In this document: piece after piece, positions 29,483 to 39,470 of the stretch
How the letters are laid out: every line of letters begins with the position of its first letter
Numbering within the stretch: the first letter of the stretch is position 1
Source of the DNA: Whitmania pigra
Lineage: Eukaryota > Annelida > Clitellata > Hirudinida > Haemopidae
DNA: 64,000 bases
NCBI GenBank assembly: GCA_021613335.1
Contig: JAJTWR010000070.1
Span: 186,001 to 250,000, forward strand
Direction of reading: 5' to 3'
Program-made: the position numbers and the translations under genes
Notes under the pieces: generated by a model
The model's database searches: none
The model's input: the letters and a program-made list of their open reading frames with translations, nothing else
Told to the model about the DNA's origin: nothing

Positions 29483-31951
29483 TTAGCTTCCGATAATTTT
29501 AATTCGCGTAAAGTTTTTGCCTGATTTAAAGTGTAAATACTTATTTTCATCAATGTTAAACGCCGTTTCTTTATCGTCAACAAAAACCTTGCTCACCGTA
29601 AAAGGTAATCCGATTACAGAATGATCATACCATTCATAATTGGGCGTGTATAAGCCTTCTGTCATTTGATTGATGAAAAAATTGTTTCCATCGCCTTTTA
29701 CGGTAAATTTTTTTTCTAAATAAATGTCTTGTTCGTAGGCAAAGGTATCGCCATGATCTTCGAACATGAAAGAATTAACCTCGTAATTTGCGTAATAAGT
29801 TTTTAATTTAACCTCGTCTGTAGGTCTTTCTTCTACGTACTGCATTACCGGGTATTCTGGAATTACGCTTCCTGCTTTAATAAATAAAGGCATGGTTTCT
29901 AACGAAGCCTTAATAAGAACCTCATCTTCTCCATTAATTACCTCATTGGTCCAATAATTAAACCATAATCCTTTGGGGAGATAAACAATGCGCGATATTT
30001 GTCCTTGCTCTAAAACCGGACAAACCAATATTTTATCGCCAAAACTAAATTCATCTTGCCGGAAATAAGCGCCCGGATTGGTTTGTTCCATCATTATCAG
30101 CGGTCTTAATATGGGGAAACCATATCGATGATGCTCCCAAAATACGGAATAAATATAAGGCATGAGGATATACCGCAATTCGATAAATTTACGGCAAATG
30201 CTTGTAAACGGTTCCCCAAAACTCCAAGGTTGACGTTCTATAGTATCGCCGGCAGAGTGTCCTCTCATAAACGGCGAGAAAACTCCTAACTGAATCCATC
30301 TGGTAAATAATTCGCCATCGGGCTCGCCGCTAAATCCGCCAATATCTGTACCTACAAATGAAACCCCCGAGACCGACATTCTTTGGCATTGTATATTTCC
30401 TATTTTTAAATGTTCCCAAGTGGCCACGTTATCGCCCGTCCATACGCAAGCATAACGTTGTACGCCTGAATAACCCGCTCTGGTTATGGTAAAAGGGCGT
30501 TTATTACCGCGTATTTTTTTTAAGCCGTCGTAGGTTGCCCGAACCATTTGCATGCCGTATATATTATGGGCTTTACGGTGCGAGCCGGGATAACCGTCAA
30601 AATTATGACGCACATCATTTGGGAAAGAGCCTGAGCCAAAAACTGCCGGTTCGTTCATATCATTCCAAAATCCGGAAACGCCCATTTCAACTAAGTCTTT
30701 ATATAAACCGCCCCACCATTCTCTTACTTTGGGGTTGGTAAAATCCGGAAATTGGCAACGCCCCGGCCAAACCTGGCCTTCCATAAAATAATCATCGCTT
30801 CGACGGCAAAAAAAGTTATTTTCTTTTCCTTCTTTAAAAACCCAATAATTATCATCTACCTTAATTCCGGGATCTATCATTACCACCGTTTTCATGCCGA
30901 TACCGGCCAGCTCTTTAATCATTTTTTTAGGATCAGGAAAGTATTTTTTATTCCAAGTAAAACAACGATAGCCGTCCATATAATCAATATCAAGATAAAT
31001 AGCATCACAAGGAATTTTATGATCTCTAAATCCTTGCGCAACTTCTTTTACTTTTGCCTCCGGGTAATAACTCCAACGGCACTGGTGATAACCAATAGCC
31101 CATTTTGGAGGTAATTTATGAGTTCCGGTTAATGATGAATAACGTTTTACCACATCCATCATATGAGGACCGTGTATGTAATAATACTTTAATTCGCCCC
31201 CATCAGCCCAAAAACTGGTTTTGGTATAATCTTCATGTCCAAAATCGAAATAAGAACGATAGGTGTTATCGAAAAAAATACCGTATGCGTTGCCTTCTTT
31301 TAATCCAATATAAAACGGAATAGCTCGATACAGCGGATCTTGATCCCAACTAAAGGAGTAGGCGTCGGTATTCCAATTTTGAAATTTCCTTCCCCGTAAA
31401 TTTAAATTACCCGACTTATCGCCTAAACCAAAAAAAGGCTCGTTATCGTAGCAAACTTTAGTTGCATAAACATAATAACCCCCAAATTCTGCGTTTTCTT
31501 CCCAATGCATGGGCGCTCTATCCTGACTCATTATTATACCGGTATTGTTATCTGCAAAAGAAATCAGAAAATTTTCTTTGTTAACTTTACAGGTAACTAC
31601 ATTGGTTGAGACGGTATAATATTCTTCATTTTCGGAAAATTTGAAAGTAGAAACCCGTTGATCAACCTGCCGAACAGCATAGGAAAAATCGTCTAAAAAA
31701 TCTCCATTGGGCGCTAAACGAATGCGAATGATTTCATCGCTAACCACTCTAAGCTCTACTTTGGCGATGCCATCAGAAAAGTAAAATTTATTTTGATCAT
31801 GCCAAACGCCTTTTACCGTTGAGAGATATTGTTTTACAATCGGGTTTAAATTAATAACCGGATTATTTAAATGCTGTATTTGGTCTTCATTATCGCTATC
31901 GACATTATTATTTTCTACTTCCAAGTCGAGATTGTTTAGTTCTTCTTCCAT
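29483..31951 (-). CDS. GH31 alpha-glucosidase
   Basis: An 822-residue glycoside hydrolase family 31 enzyme with N-terminal beta-sandwich, barrel with nucleophile D431 in GFWNDMNEPAVF, the GTDIGGFSG acid/base region and FSPFMRGHSA, then C-terminal beta domains. I see no signal peptide: the N-terminus is acidic (MEEELNNLDLEVEN), so it probably acts in the cytoplasm on maltodextrin or glycogen fragments. It is 145 bp upstream of glgB on the same strand. A 9-bp inverted repeat lies before its start. Confidence 0.92.
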   Translation of the reverse strand: MEEELNNLDLEVENNNVDSDNEDQIQHLNNPVINLNPIVKQYLSTVKGVWHDQNKFYFSDGIAKVELRVVSDEIIRIRLAPNGDFLDDFSYAVRQVDQRVSTFKFSENEEYYTVSTNVVTCKVNKENFLISFADNNTGIIMSQDRAPMHWEENAEFGGYYVYATKVCYDNEPFFGLGDKSGNLNLRGRKFQNWNTDAYSFSWDQDPLYRAIPFYIGLKEGNAYGIFFDNTYRSYFDFGHEDYTKTSFWADGGELKYYYIHGPHMMDVVKRYSSLTGTHKLPPKWAIGYHQCRWSYYPEAKVKEVAQGFRDHKIPCDAIYLDIDYMDGYRCFTWNKKYFPDPKKMIKELAGIGMKTVVMIDPGIKVDDNYWVFKEGKENNFFCRRSDDYFMEGQVWPGRCQFPDFTNPKVREWWGGLYKDLVEMGVSGFWNDMNEPAVFGSGSFPNDVRHNFDGYPGSHRKAHNIYGMQMVRATYDGLKKIRGNKRPFTITRAGYSGVQRYACVWTGDNVATWEHLKIGNIQCQRMSVSGVSFVGTDIGGFSGEPDGELFTRWIQLGVFSPFMRGHSAGDTIERQPWSFGEPFTSICRKFIELRYILMPYIYSVFWEHHRYGFPILRPLIMMEQTNPGAYFRQDEFSFGDKILVCPVLEQGQISRIVYLPKGLWFNYWTNEVINGEDEVLIKASLETMPLFIKAGSVIPEYPVMQYVEERPTDEVKLKTYYANYEVNSFMFEDHGDTFAYEQDIYLEKKFTVKGDGNNFFINQMTEGLYTPNYEWYDHSVIGLPFTVSKVFVDDKETAFNIDENKYLHFKSGKNFTRIKIIGS

Positions 31952-32021
31952 AAAAAGATAATCCTAAAGCTTTAATAAGCAATGGTTTTTTTAATTCTGA
32001 ATCTGATTAATAAAAAAATTA

Positions 32022-32097
32022 GTCAATCATAAGAAAGAATATTATATTTAAATAATTGAAATTCAAATATTTATATGTATATATACAAATGATTGAC
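32022..32097. repeat. Inverted repeat upstream of the GH31 gene
   Basis: GTCAATCAT at 32022-32030 and ATGATTGAC at 32089-32097 form a perfect 9-bp inverted repeat separated by 58 bp of AT-rich sequence, with smaller palindromes inside. It lies 70-146 bp upstream of the glucosidase start. It could be a split operator or chance in AT-rich DNA. Confidence 0.35.
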
Positions 32098-32153
32098 CGC
32101 AATAAAGTTAGCGATATTTTTTGTTTTGCGAATGAGTTTTGCAAATAGTTTGA

Positions 32154-32339
32154 GAAACGGTTTAAATTTTATTCGCCAATAATTTTACGGATGGATAGGC
32201 ATATCATGCGATGAGAAGATTCTCACAAGAACTCTAAATCCTTACCAAGCCTTTGCAGGTTCTCCTGTCGGGATAAAATTTCTTGCTGCCTATAATCTCT
32301 TTAAACTTAGTTTTACCTATCTCTTTTTTAAACAGTTTT
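32154..32339. mobile_element. MITE-like element, copy C (186 bp)
   Basis: The ends are GAAACGGTTTAA (32154-32165) and TTAAACAGTTTT (32328-32339), inverted with 10 of 12 matching. The block after the left end (AATAATTTTACGGATG) is shared with copies A and D. Minus-strand reading gives ENLQRLGKDLEFL, a stop, then ESSHRMICLSIRKII, which aligns with the IS5-type transposase C-terminus seen in copy B. It is the best-bounded copy together with D. Confidence 0.65.
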
Positions 32340-32365
32340 ATTATGTTTGGCGGTTTTTAAAAATA

Positions 32366-32397
32366 AAAATGCGCTCCAAAAGTTCAGAGCGCATTTT
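32366..32397 (-). terminator. Terminator after the TonB-dependent receptor gene
   Basis: AAAATGCGCTC and GAGCGCATTTT form an 11-bp perfect stem with a 10-nt loop, 20 bp beyond the receptor stop codon on the minus strand. The T-rich flanks would let it work in both directions. Confidence 0.85.
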
Positions 32398-32417
32398 AAA
32401 ATTAAACAAAATGATGA

Positions 32418-35342
32418 TTACAGTTCAAAAGTATATGATAAATAGTATATAGCGCCAACTTTCGGGTTACCAAAAGAAGACGTATAATAATTATTCAGGA
32501 TATTTGAACCTCCCAATTTGACTATTGATTTATACAAAGGAACCTTTAGGTTAACCTGCGCATCAAATGTTGAATAAGCGGGTATTTTGCCTAATCCAAA
32601 AGTAGAGTTCCATACAAACTCGTCTTGCCATCTGTACTGAATATTAAAACCTATGTTTTTAATAATTTCTCTGCTGCCAAAACCAAGATTAAGCCGCCAT
32701 TGGGGCGTATTAAAAATGTTTTCAACATTAACCGGCAAATCGCCCAATTTGTTATAAGAAGCGTTTCCGTTAAGATTAAATTTGCCTACCTGGTAATCGG
32801 CTCCTAAAGCCCCGCCAAATGAGGTAACTTGGTTATTTACGTTTGTCGGAACACTATACTTGGTATATGTCGGAGCAGTGGCAGTTCCTGTATTTTGATA
32901 CAACTCAACCCCGCCAATAAAATCATTATATATATTGTAATAACCATAAACATCGATTAACAGGTTTTTAGTTATTAAACCTTTGTAACCCAGTTCAAAA
33001 GATTTTACCTTTTCGGGTCTTAAACCGTTGTCGTCAAACTTATATGACTGCAACAAAGTTGGATTTGGCCTGCCGGCAATAACAGAAGCTGTAAACGCGC
33101 TGAAACTTGAAGAGGTGTATGCTTGGTTGGCGTAAAGATTATATTTATCCAATATTTCGGGCAAACCGCCAATTAATCTGGTTGTGCCGCCGGCCACGGC
33201 AAAATCGATGTATTGTTCTTGCGTTGTTGGATTACGATAACCGGTTTGAAAGGAAGCGCGAATGTTATTATTTGGCGCTACGGTATAAACAACGGTAAAA
33301 CGCGGGGTAAAACGCCCTTTAAAATTTTTGCTTTTATCATAACGGCCGGCTAATGTCGCCTTAAAATACTCGCCAAACTTTTTGCCCAATTGCCCATAAG
33401 CGCCATACTCGTCGATAACGATATTATCGGTTGCATCGTTAAAAATTGTTCCGTCAGAATGCAAGTAGTAATTGCGGATAGAAGCGCCCATCAAAAATTC
33501 TACCGCGTTATTAAACGCGTTTGAGAAATTGTACATCCCTTCATAATGATATAAATTGCTTTTATCATTAAACTTGGAGCCGTTTTCAGCCCCGATAGTG
33601 CGTTGAGTAATTGCGTTTTTAGCTTCAGCAAACTGAGGGCTACCTGGCATGTAACGACCTTTGTCTGCATATGATCTGGCAGCCGCATGCGCTTGCTCAT
33701 CAGACATGCCGCCTTGCTTGGTTGTTGAATAAGCCGAAATGTATTCGGGAAACCAAGAAGTAGAGGGCTTCCAGGCCTCGTTAATAAAAGTGCCTAATAA
33801 AGTAGCGTTGTAGGACTTGCCCGAACGCTCTTGGGTAGTATATGCTTTTAAAAAGAAATCCTGTCCTTTTAATTCTAATTTATATTGACCTATATTAAAA
33901 TCTTTTAAAGAATAACGGTCGGTACCTGTATAAACCGATGTGCCGGTACCCCAGTTGACTTGGGCAATTGCTTCAATGGTATTATTAAATTTGTAGTGCA
34001 AAGAGGCCATTACTTTTAACGATTTGGTATTATAATCCAACAAATCTTTCTCGTCATAACCTGTTCTGGAAACAAACTGATTTGCCGGAATAAGCCCCGC
34101 TCTTAAACCTACATATACAGGTAAATAATTTTGCACAAAAGGACGTAAAACTTCGGGAAAGGCCGCTAATGCCGCTGCTTGTTGTTGGTTAGTAGGGGCA
34201 ACACCGTCTGCCACGCCCATATTATTTTTGAAAATACCGTCAAGCTGCTTTTGAATATCTGGAATAGCTCCTTGGCTTGCAGCTTTAATACGGTCAATAG
34301 TTCGTCTGTTTATGGCTTGGGCAACGCTGGCCATGTTTTGATTAACCTCATCGCCATATACGTTTACGCCATTATAATTTGGGTCGGAATTTCTGTTACC
34401 CGATTTTCCGGTTCTACTAGTACGATCATAATTTTCGTAATTTGCCGCAATCCAATCTTTAGCCTGTAAATATGAAAAAGTAGTTTTAAAACCAAAACGA
34501 TTCTCCCATGATTTCGCTATGCGTGCATCAAACTGTCTAAACTCTTTCACGCCTTTGGATGAATTGTCATCATTAACATGGTTGATGCCGCCTTTGTATT
34601 GAAAACTTATCCCCGGATATTGGAACGGGTTTTTGGAACTCATCAACAAAGTTCCGTTGGTACCGCCGGCGCCGTATAAAGCCGAGGCCGCGCCCGGTAA
34701 CAGTTCCAAATTGTCTACGTCAAGATCAGACAAACCAACCAGATTGCCCACCGAAAAATTTAAACCCGGCGCCTGATTATCCATCCCATCTACAAACTGA
34801 TTAAAGCGCGTATTTCCGTTAGAATTAAAACCTCTGGTATTTACCGATTTGAAAGTTAAGCTTTGCACGCTCATTTCAACGCCTTTCATGTTATTTAAAG
34901 CATCGTAAAACGATGGCGCAGAAATTTCTTTAATGCTTGCAGCCCCTATGCGTTCAATCGAAACCGGCGATTCTAAAATACGCTCAGGCGTTCTGGAAGC
35001 AGAAATAACAACCTCTTGCCCTAACATGGTTACGCTTTCCAGTTCAAAATTCAGATTGGCGGCAGTACTGTTAATCTGTCGTTCAAACGAGGAAAAACCA
35101 ACGCAACTTACATACAGCGTAAATGGCATTTTTTCTGTTGTGGTAAAAGAAAATTTACCGTTTACGTCGGTAGTAGAGCCTACCGTTTTACCTTTAATGG
35201 TTATACTAACATCCTGAATAGGGGCCTTGGTAAATTTGTCTACCACAATACCGCTCACAATTGTACTTTGAGCATATACAAATATGCCACATGCCATAAA
35301 AAAAGTAAATAAAAATACTCTCCGAATAAAGATCTTGTTCAT
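32418..35342 (-). CDS. TonB-dependent outer-membrane receptor with carboxypeptidase-like N-terminal domain
   Basis: A 974-residue outer-membrane importer. It has a signal peptide ending FVYAQ, a CarboxypepD_reg-like beta-sandwich (about 27-110, VVDKFTKAPIQDVSITIKG), a plug domain (about 120-235, LPGAASALYGAGGTNGTLL) and a C-terminal 22-strand barrel ending in YLSYTFEL. There is no SusD partner on either side, so it is not a standard polysaccharide-utilisation pair. The substrate cannot be inferred; ferric siderophore, oligopeptide or small sugar are possible. A strong terminator follows it. Confidence 0.9.
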   Translation of the reverse strand: MNKIFIRRVFLFTFFMACGIFVYAQSTIVSGIVVDKFTKAPIQDVSITIKGKTVGSTTDVNGKFSFTTTEKMPFTLYVSCVGFSSFERQINSTAANLNFELESVTMLGQEVVISASRTPERILESPVSIERIGAASIKEISAPSFYDALNNMKGVEMSVQSLTFKSVNTRGFNSNGNTRFNQFVDGMDNQAPGLNFSVGNLVGLSDLDVDNLELLPGAASALYGAGGTNGTLLMSSKNPFQYPGISFQYKGGINHVNDDNSSKGVKEFRQFDARIAKSWENRFGFKTTFSYLQAKDWIAANYENYDRTSRTGKSGNRNSDPNYNGVNVYGDEVNQNMASVAQAINRRTIDRIKAASQGAIPDIQKQLDGIFKNNMGVADGVAPTNQQQAAALAAFPEVLRPFVQNYLPVYVGLRAGLIPANQFVSRTGYDEKDLLDYNTKSLKVMASLHYKFNNTIEAIAQVNWGTGTSVYTGTDRYSLKDFNIGQYKLELKGQDFFLKAYTTQERSGKSYNATLLGTFINEAWKPSTSWFPEYISAYSTTKQGGMSDEQAHAAARSYADKGRYMPGSPQFAEAKNAITQRTIGAENGSKFNDKSNLYHYEGMYNFSNAFNNAVEFLMGASIRNYYLHSDGTIFNDATDNIVIDEYGAYGQLGKKFGEYFKATLAGRYDKSKNFKGRFTPRFTVVYTVAPNNNIRASFQTGYRNPTTQEQYIDFAVAGGTTRLIGGLPEILDKYNLYANQAYTSSSFSAFTASVIAGRPNPTLLQSYKFDDNGLRPEKVKSFELGYKGLITKNLLIDVYGYYNIYNDFIGGVELYQNTGTATAPTYTKYSVPTNVNNQVTSFGGALGADYQVGKFNLNGNASYNKLGDLPVNVENIFNTPQWRLNLGFGSREIIKNIGFNIQYRWQDEFVWNSTFGLGKIPAYSTFDAQVNLKVPLYKSIVKLGGSNILNNYYTSSFGNPKVGAIYYLSYTFEL

Positions 35343-35483
35343 AGAAAAAATTATTTTTGGTTATTTTTTACTAAACTTAAGATATTTTTCGATGTCAACA
35401 AAATAACATGAATAATTTTTTTGTAGTTAATTACTAATCTGTTTTTTAAATTGCATTCTAAATTTAACTTAATATAAAACATA

Positions 35484-37916
35484 ATGTATAAACTAAAGGT
35501 TATTTTGTGTTTTCTTGTTCCTATGCTTATTGTCTTTGCGCTTAATACTAAGTTTGGAACTATCCCGCCGCTTTTAAAATTTTTAAACCCATTTAAAGGT
35601 TTTTGGCAAAATGCCGAGTCGGAACTTTTTATCCAAAATCGAAAACTGAAATTGAAAAATGTGAAAAACAACATTGAGATTTTGTTTGACGATAAAATGA
35701 TTCCGCATGTTTTTGCGCATAACGATTACGATGTTTATTATGCGCAGGGTTATGTAACCGCTATGCATCGCCTCTGGCAAATGGATTTTCAAACCCGTTT
35801 TGCAGCGGGCAGAATTTCTGAAGTTGTGGGTAAAAAAGCCATAGAACTGGATCGTTACCAACGGCGAATGGGCATGGTATATGGCGCAGAAAATACTATG
35901 AAAAGCATAATGGCCAATCCAAAAACAAAAGAAATAGTTTTAGCCTACACGCAAGGCATTAATGATTATATCGGCTCGTTGAAACCGGCCAATTATCCGT
36001 TTGAGTACAAATTGCTGGATTTTAAGCCCGAAAAGTGGACGCCGATTAAATGCGCGCTTTTACTTAAGCAAATGTCTTCGGTGTTAGCTATGGGGTCTGA
36101 TGAGTTATATATGACCAATATTCTGCAAAAATATGGCCCCAAAGTTACGCAAGAACTTTTTCCAGATTATCCTTTTAAAGAAGATCCTATCATTCCGGCG
36201 GGTACAAAATGGGATTTTAAGCCCTTGTTTATTCCGGCTGCGCCAAGTTCAACCGTTCAATTAATTACCGGAAATATAACAACAAAGCAAAAAGAAGAAG
36301 GAATTGGCAGCAACAATTGGGCTGTTAACGGAGCCAAAACAATTTCGGGCTTTCCTATCTTAGCTAATGACCCGCATCTGGATTTAACCCTTCCTTCTAT
36401 CTGGTATCAAATACAACTGCATGCGCCCGGTTTAAATGTTTATGGCGTATCGTTACCCGGCGCTCCGGGAGTTGTTATCGGTTTTAATCCGCACATTGCC
36501 TGGGGAGTGACCAACTTTACCGTTGATGTGTTAGACTTTTATCAGATTAAATTTAAAGACAGCACCCATCAAGCGTACCTGTACAATAACGCTTGGAAAA
36601 CTACCGCCAAACGGATTGAAGTTATCAAAGTACGCGGAGGCAAAAATGAACTCGACACTGTTTTTTACACCCATCACGGGCCGGTGGCATATTTCACTAA
36701 ATCGAATTTTTCAAAAACAAAGAACATCCCTCTGGGTAATGCTTTAAAATGGATTGCCCATGAGCAATCTAACGAACTGTTTAGCTTTTACCTGCTAAAC
36801 CGGGGCAAAAATTACGATGACTACCGCAAAGCCCTAACTTATTTTACTGCCCCTGCTCAAAACTTTATTTTTGCCAGCTCGACTAACGATATAGCCATTA
36901 CCCCAAACGGAAAAATTCCTTTGAAATGGAAAAATCAGGGTAAATTTTTGCTGGATGGTTCTAAAGTTGAAAACGATTGGAAAGGCTGGGTTCCCGCCTG
37001 GCAAAATCCAACCGTAAAAAACCCTAACCGCAACTTTGTGAGTTCTGCCAATCAATCGCCAACAGACCAAAATTATCCTTATTATATTAACTGGGAGTTT
37101 TCGCCTTACGAGCGTGCAAAACGTATAAACGACAGGCTTAAAGTGATGAATAAAATCACCGCCGACAGTATGCGTAATTTACAAACCGACACCTACAGCA
37201 TTGCCGCTCAAAATATATTACCTGATATTTTGCCTCTAATTGAATTTGAAAAACTTAATGTATCACAAAAAAAAGCCTTTGAAATAATCAGCAAATGGAA
37301 TAAATTTTTTGATGCAAAAGCCATTGGCGCAACTATTTTTGACGCATGGCAAAAACATTTAGACACTTGTATTTGGCGAGATGATTTTGGCTCAGCAGAT
37401 ACCCCAATGCGTTATCCCTCAAGAGATAAAACCATTGAATTGATTACTTCAAAACCAAATTCAAAATGGTTTGACAATGTGAAAACGCCCGAAATAGAAA
37501 CCTTAAGCAATGTGGTAAACCAATCCTTTAAACAAGCGTGCTCAGAGCTGACCAAAAAACACGGTTCCATAGGCGAAAACTGGCAATGGGCAAAAGTAAA
37601 AAATACCAACATTCCGCATTTGGCTAAAATAAAAGGATTGGGTTCGCCGGTTTTATTTATTGGCGGAGCAAAAAATACGATTAATGCATTAGCAGAAAGT
37701 AATGGTCCTTCTTGGCGGATGGTAATAGAGCTTGGCAAAACGCCTAAAGGCTATGGGGTTTATCCGGGCGGGCAATCGGGTAATCCGGGCAGCAAATATT
37801 ACGACAATATGATTAATACTTGGGCGGCAGGCAAACTAAATAACCTGATCTTTTTACAGTCTGAAAAAGATCAGTCGGAGAAAATAATTTTACGTTATCA
37901 TCTTTTAAAAAAATAA
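35484..37916 (+). CDS. Penicillin acylase family protein (Ntn-hydrolase)
   Basis: An 810-residue periplasmic amidase precursor. A hydrophobic N-terminal anchor or signal (about 3-20) is followed by the alpha region, then the autocatalytic cleavage site GIGSNNWAVNG, where S276 would become the N-terminal nucleophile of the beta chain. The beta region continues with PILANDPHLDLTLPSIWYQI and GVVIGFNPHIAWG. Members hydrolyse beta-lactam side chains, acyl-homoserine lactones or other N-acyl compounds; the natural substrate here is unknown. The next gene starts 4 bp after its stop. Confidence 0.9.
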   Translation: MYKLKVILCFLVPMLIVFALNTKFGTIPPLLKFLNPFKGFWQNAESELFIQNRKLKLKNVKNNIEILFDDKMIPHVFAHNDYDVYYAQGYVTAMHRLWQMDFQTRFAAGRISEVVGKKAIELDRYQRRMGMVYGAENTMKSIMANPKTKEIVLAYTQGINDYIGSLKPANYPFEYKLLDFKPEKWTPIKCALLLKQMSSVLAMGSDELYMTNILQKYGPKVTQELFPDYPFKEDPIIPAGTKWDFKPLFIPAAPSSTVQLITGNITTKQKEEGIGSNNWAVNGAKTISGFPILANDPHLDLTLPSIWYQIQLHAPGLNVYGVSLPGAPGVVIGFNPHIAWGVTNFTVDVLDFYQIKFKDSTHQAYLYNNAWKTTAKRIEVIKVRGGKNELDTVFYTHHGPVAYFTKSNFSKTKNIPLGNALKWIAHEQSNELFSFYLLNRGKNYDDYRKALTYFTAPAQNFIFASSTNDIAITPNGKIPLKWKNQGKFLLDGSKVENDWKGWVPAWQNPTVKNPNRNFVSSANQSPTDQNYPYYINWEFSPYERAKRINDRLKVMNKITADSMRNLQTDTYSIAAQNILPDILPLIEFEKLNVSQKKAFEIISKWNKFFDAKAIGATIFDAWQKHLDTCIWRDDFGSADTPMRYPSRDKTIELITSKPNSKWFDNVKTPEIETLSNVVNQSFKQACSELTKKHGSIGENWQWAKVKNTNIPHLAKIKGLGSPVLFIGGAKNTINALAESNGPSWRMVIELGKTPKGYGVYPGGQSGNPGSKYYDNMINTWAAGKLNNLIFLQSEKDQSEKIILRYHLLKK

Positions 37917-37920
37917 TAAA

Positions 37921-38334
37921 ATGGTTTTTATTGTAATACTTATTCTTAGCTTTTTATTACAGTTGGCGTTACCTTGGTGGAGTATTGTCGTTGTTTGTTT
38001 TGCCACCTCAGGCTTAATTGGTAAAACTGCAAAAATATCCTTTTGGCAATCTTTTTTTGCCATAGTAATACTTTGGAGCGGGGTAATGTTGTATAAAAGC
38101 ATTCCTAATCAGCACATATTGGCAACCCGCGTAGCGGAAATGTTTGAAGTAAAATACTGGCTGGCCGTGTTGGCTATAACAGCTCTTTTAGGGGGATTGG
38201 CGGCGGGTATTTCAGGTTATTGCGGATATCTTTTTCGCAAAACGATTATTGCCGCCCGGTCAAAAAAAACTAATTGCGTATTTTTGCCTCGTGATTCCGT
38301 CTCCAACGCAAATATTCAGCATCCGAAACCATGA
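37921..38334 (+). CDS. Small inner-membrane hypothetical protein
   Basis: A 137-residue hydrophobic protein with about four predicted transmembrane segments (roughly 3-22, 24-34, 42-58 and 78-100) and a basic C-terminal tail. It starts 4 bp after the penicillin-acylase gene and its last 44 nt overlap the next gene in another frame. I do not recognise a named family. Confidence 0.65.
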   Translation: MVFIVILILSFLLQLALPWWSIVVVCFATSGLIGKTAKISFWQSFFAIVILWSGVMLYKSIPNQHILATRVAEMFEVKYWLAVLAITALLGGLAAGISGYCGYLFRKTIIAARSKKTNCVFLPRDSVSNANIQHPKP

Positions 38335-39271
38335 AGATTTTAACGCCGTTTCGCTTGAAATTTTCAGGTATCAGGCAAAAAAATGCGAAGTTTATCAAAA
38401 ATATATCGGACATTTGGCCATTGAGGTAACATCTGTTTTAAATTACAGAGAAATCCCTTTTCTTCCTGTCAGTTTTTTTAAATCGCATCAAGTGATAGCC
38501 AAAGGCAAAACACCTGAAATGATTTTTTACAGCTCGGGTACTACCGGACAAACAAGCAAGCATTTGGTAAGCCAAGTAAACATTTACAAAACCAGTTACC
38601 GCAAAACCTTTGAAATGTTTTATGGCAAAGCCGAAAATATTTGTATACTGGCTTTGCTGCCTTCTTATTTAGAACAAAAAGGCTCCTCGTTAATCTACAT
38701 GATTGACGATCTGTTGCAACAAAGTAAAAACCCAAAAAGCGGCTATTTTCTTGACGATTCAAAAAATCTTTACTCAATTTTAAAAGAATTGAAACGTCAA
38801 AATCAGCAAACTATTTTATTTGGCGTTAGTTATGCTTTATTAGATTTTGTAGAAAACTATCAAATCAAGTTTCCGGAATTAATTGTGATGGAAACAGGAG
38901 GCATGAAAGGAAAACGGAAAGAAATGATTCGGGAAGAATTGCATCAAATTCTTTGTGCCGGCTTTGGCGTCAATGTTGTCCATAGCGAATACGGAATGAC
39001 CGAATTATTGTCTCAAGCTTATTCTCGCGGAGGGGGCGTTTTTAGCTGTCCGCCTTGGATGAAAATTTTACTTAGAGATACCTCAGACCCCTTAAGCCTT
39101 ATCAGCGGGAAGCAAACAGGAGGCATCAATGTTATTGATTTGGCAAATATTAATTCTTGCTCATTTATTGCCACGCAAGATTTAGGTCGTTTACATCAAA
39201 ACGGCAATTTCGAAGTAATGGGTCGATTTGATGATTCGGACCTTAGAGGTTGTAATCTTTTGGTACAATAA
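38291..39271 (+). CDS. LuxE/PaaK-like acyl-protein synthetase family protein
   Basis: About 327 residues. It belongs to the adenylating superfamily branch of LuxE acyl-protein synthetase: EMIFYSSGTTGQTSKHLVS is the ATP-binding P-loop-like motif, VHSEYGMTELLSQAY the A5-like motif and GGINVIDLANINSCSF with DLGRL the C-terminal part. Such enzymes activate a fatty or aryl acid as acyl-AMP and pass it to a cysteine or carrier. I choose GTG 38291 because the sequence after it (VIPSPTQIFSIRNHEDFN) matches how homologues begin; a longer frame opens at TTG 38249. A TATTTTTG box sits at 38279-38286, so internal transcription is possible. No luciferase or reductase genes are nearby. Confidence 0.75.
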   Translation: MIPSPTQIFSIRNHEDFNAVSLEIFRYQAKKCEVYQKYIGHLAIEVTSVLNYREIPFLPVSFFKSHQVIAKGKTPEMIFYSSGTTGQTSKHLVSQVNIYKTSYRKTFEMFYGKAENICILALLPSYLEQKGSSLIYMIDDLLQQSKNPKSGYFLDDSKNLYSILKELKRQNQQTILFGVSYALLDFVENYQIKFPELIVMETGGMKGKRKEMIREELHQILCAGFGVNVVHSEYGMTELLSQAYSRGGGVFSCPPWMKILLRDTSDPLSLISGKQTGGINVIDLANINSCSFIATQDLGRLHQNGNFEVMGRFDDSDLRGCNLLVQ

Positions 39272-39275
39272 AATA

Positions 39276-39418
39276 TTAAACTTCTTTCATAATTCATCCG
39301 TAATTCAACTTTTGTTTTATGGCGAGCCGTTTTTACCAAAAAAATTGGAATTTGCCATAAAATTTGAGGAGATTCTTCCGTTTTCCATAATTGATATCGA
39401 ATTATGAAAGAAGTTTAA
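39276..39418. repeat. 143-bp hairpin element with 20-bp perfect terminal inverted repeats
   Basis: The arms TTAAACTTCTTTCATAATTC (39276-39295) and GAATTATGAAAGAAGTTTAA (39399-39418) are exact inverses. Inside, TTTTATGGC and GCCATAAAA pair again, and CCAA / TTGG sit at the centre, so the interval folds into one long imperfect hairpin. It lies between two convergent genes and begins 5 bp after the stop codon of the first. It may be a nonautonomous mobile element, or a bidirectional terminator. TTAA at both tips could be part of the repeat or a target site. Confidence 0.6.
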
Positions 39419-39470
39419 CAAAAAAGTAAAACAAAATTTCACTTTATCTTTTAAGCGGAGCGCCCATAAT

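Noticed and set aside
39276..39418. CRISPR repeat or attachment site at the 143-bp hairpin
   Set aside because: Only one inverted pair, no direct repeats or spacers, and no integrase or tRNA nearby.
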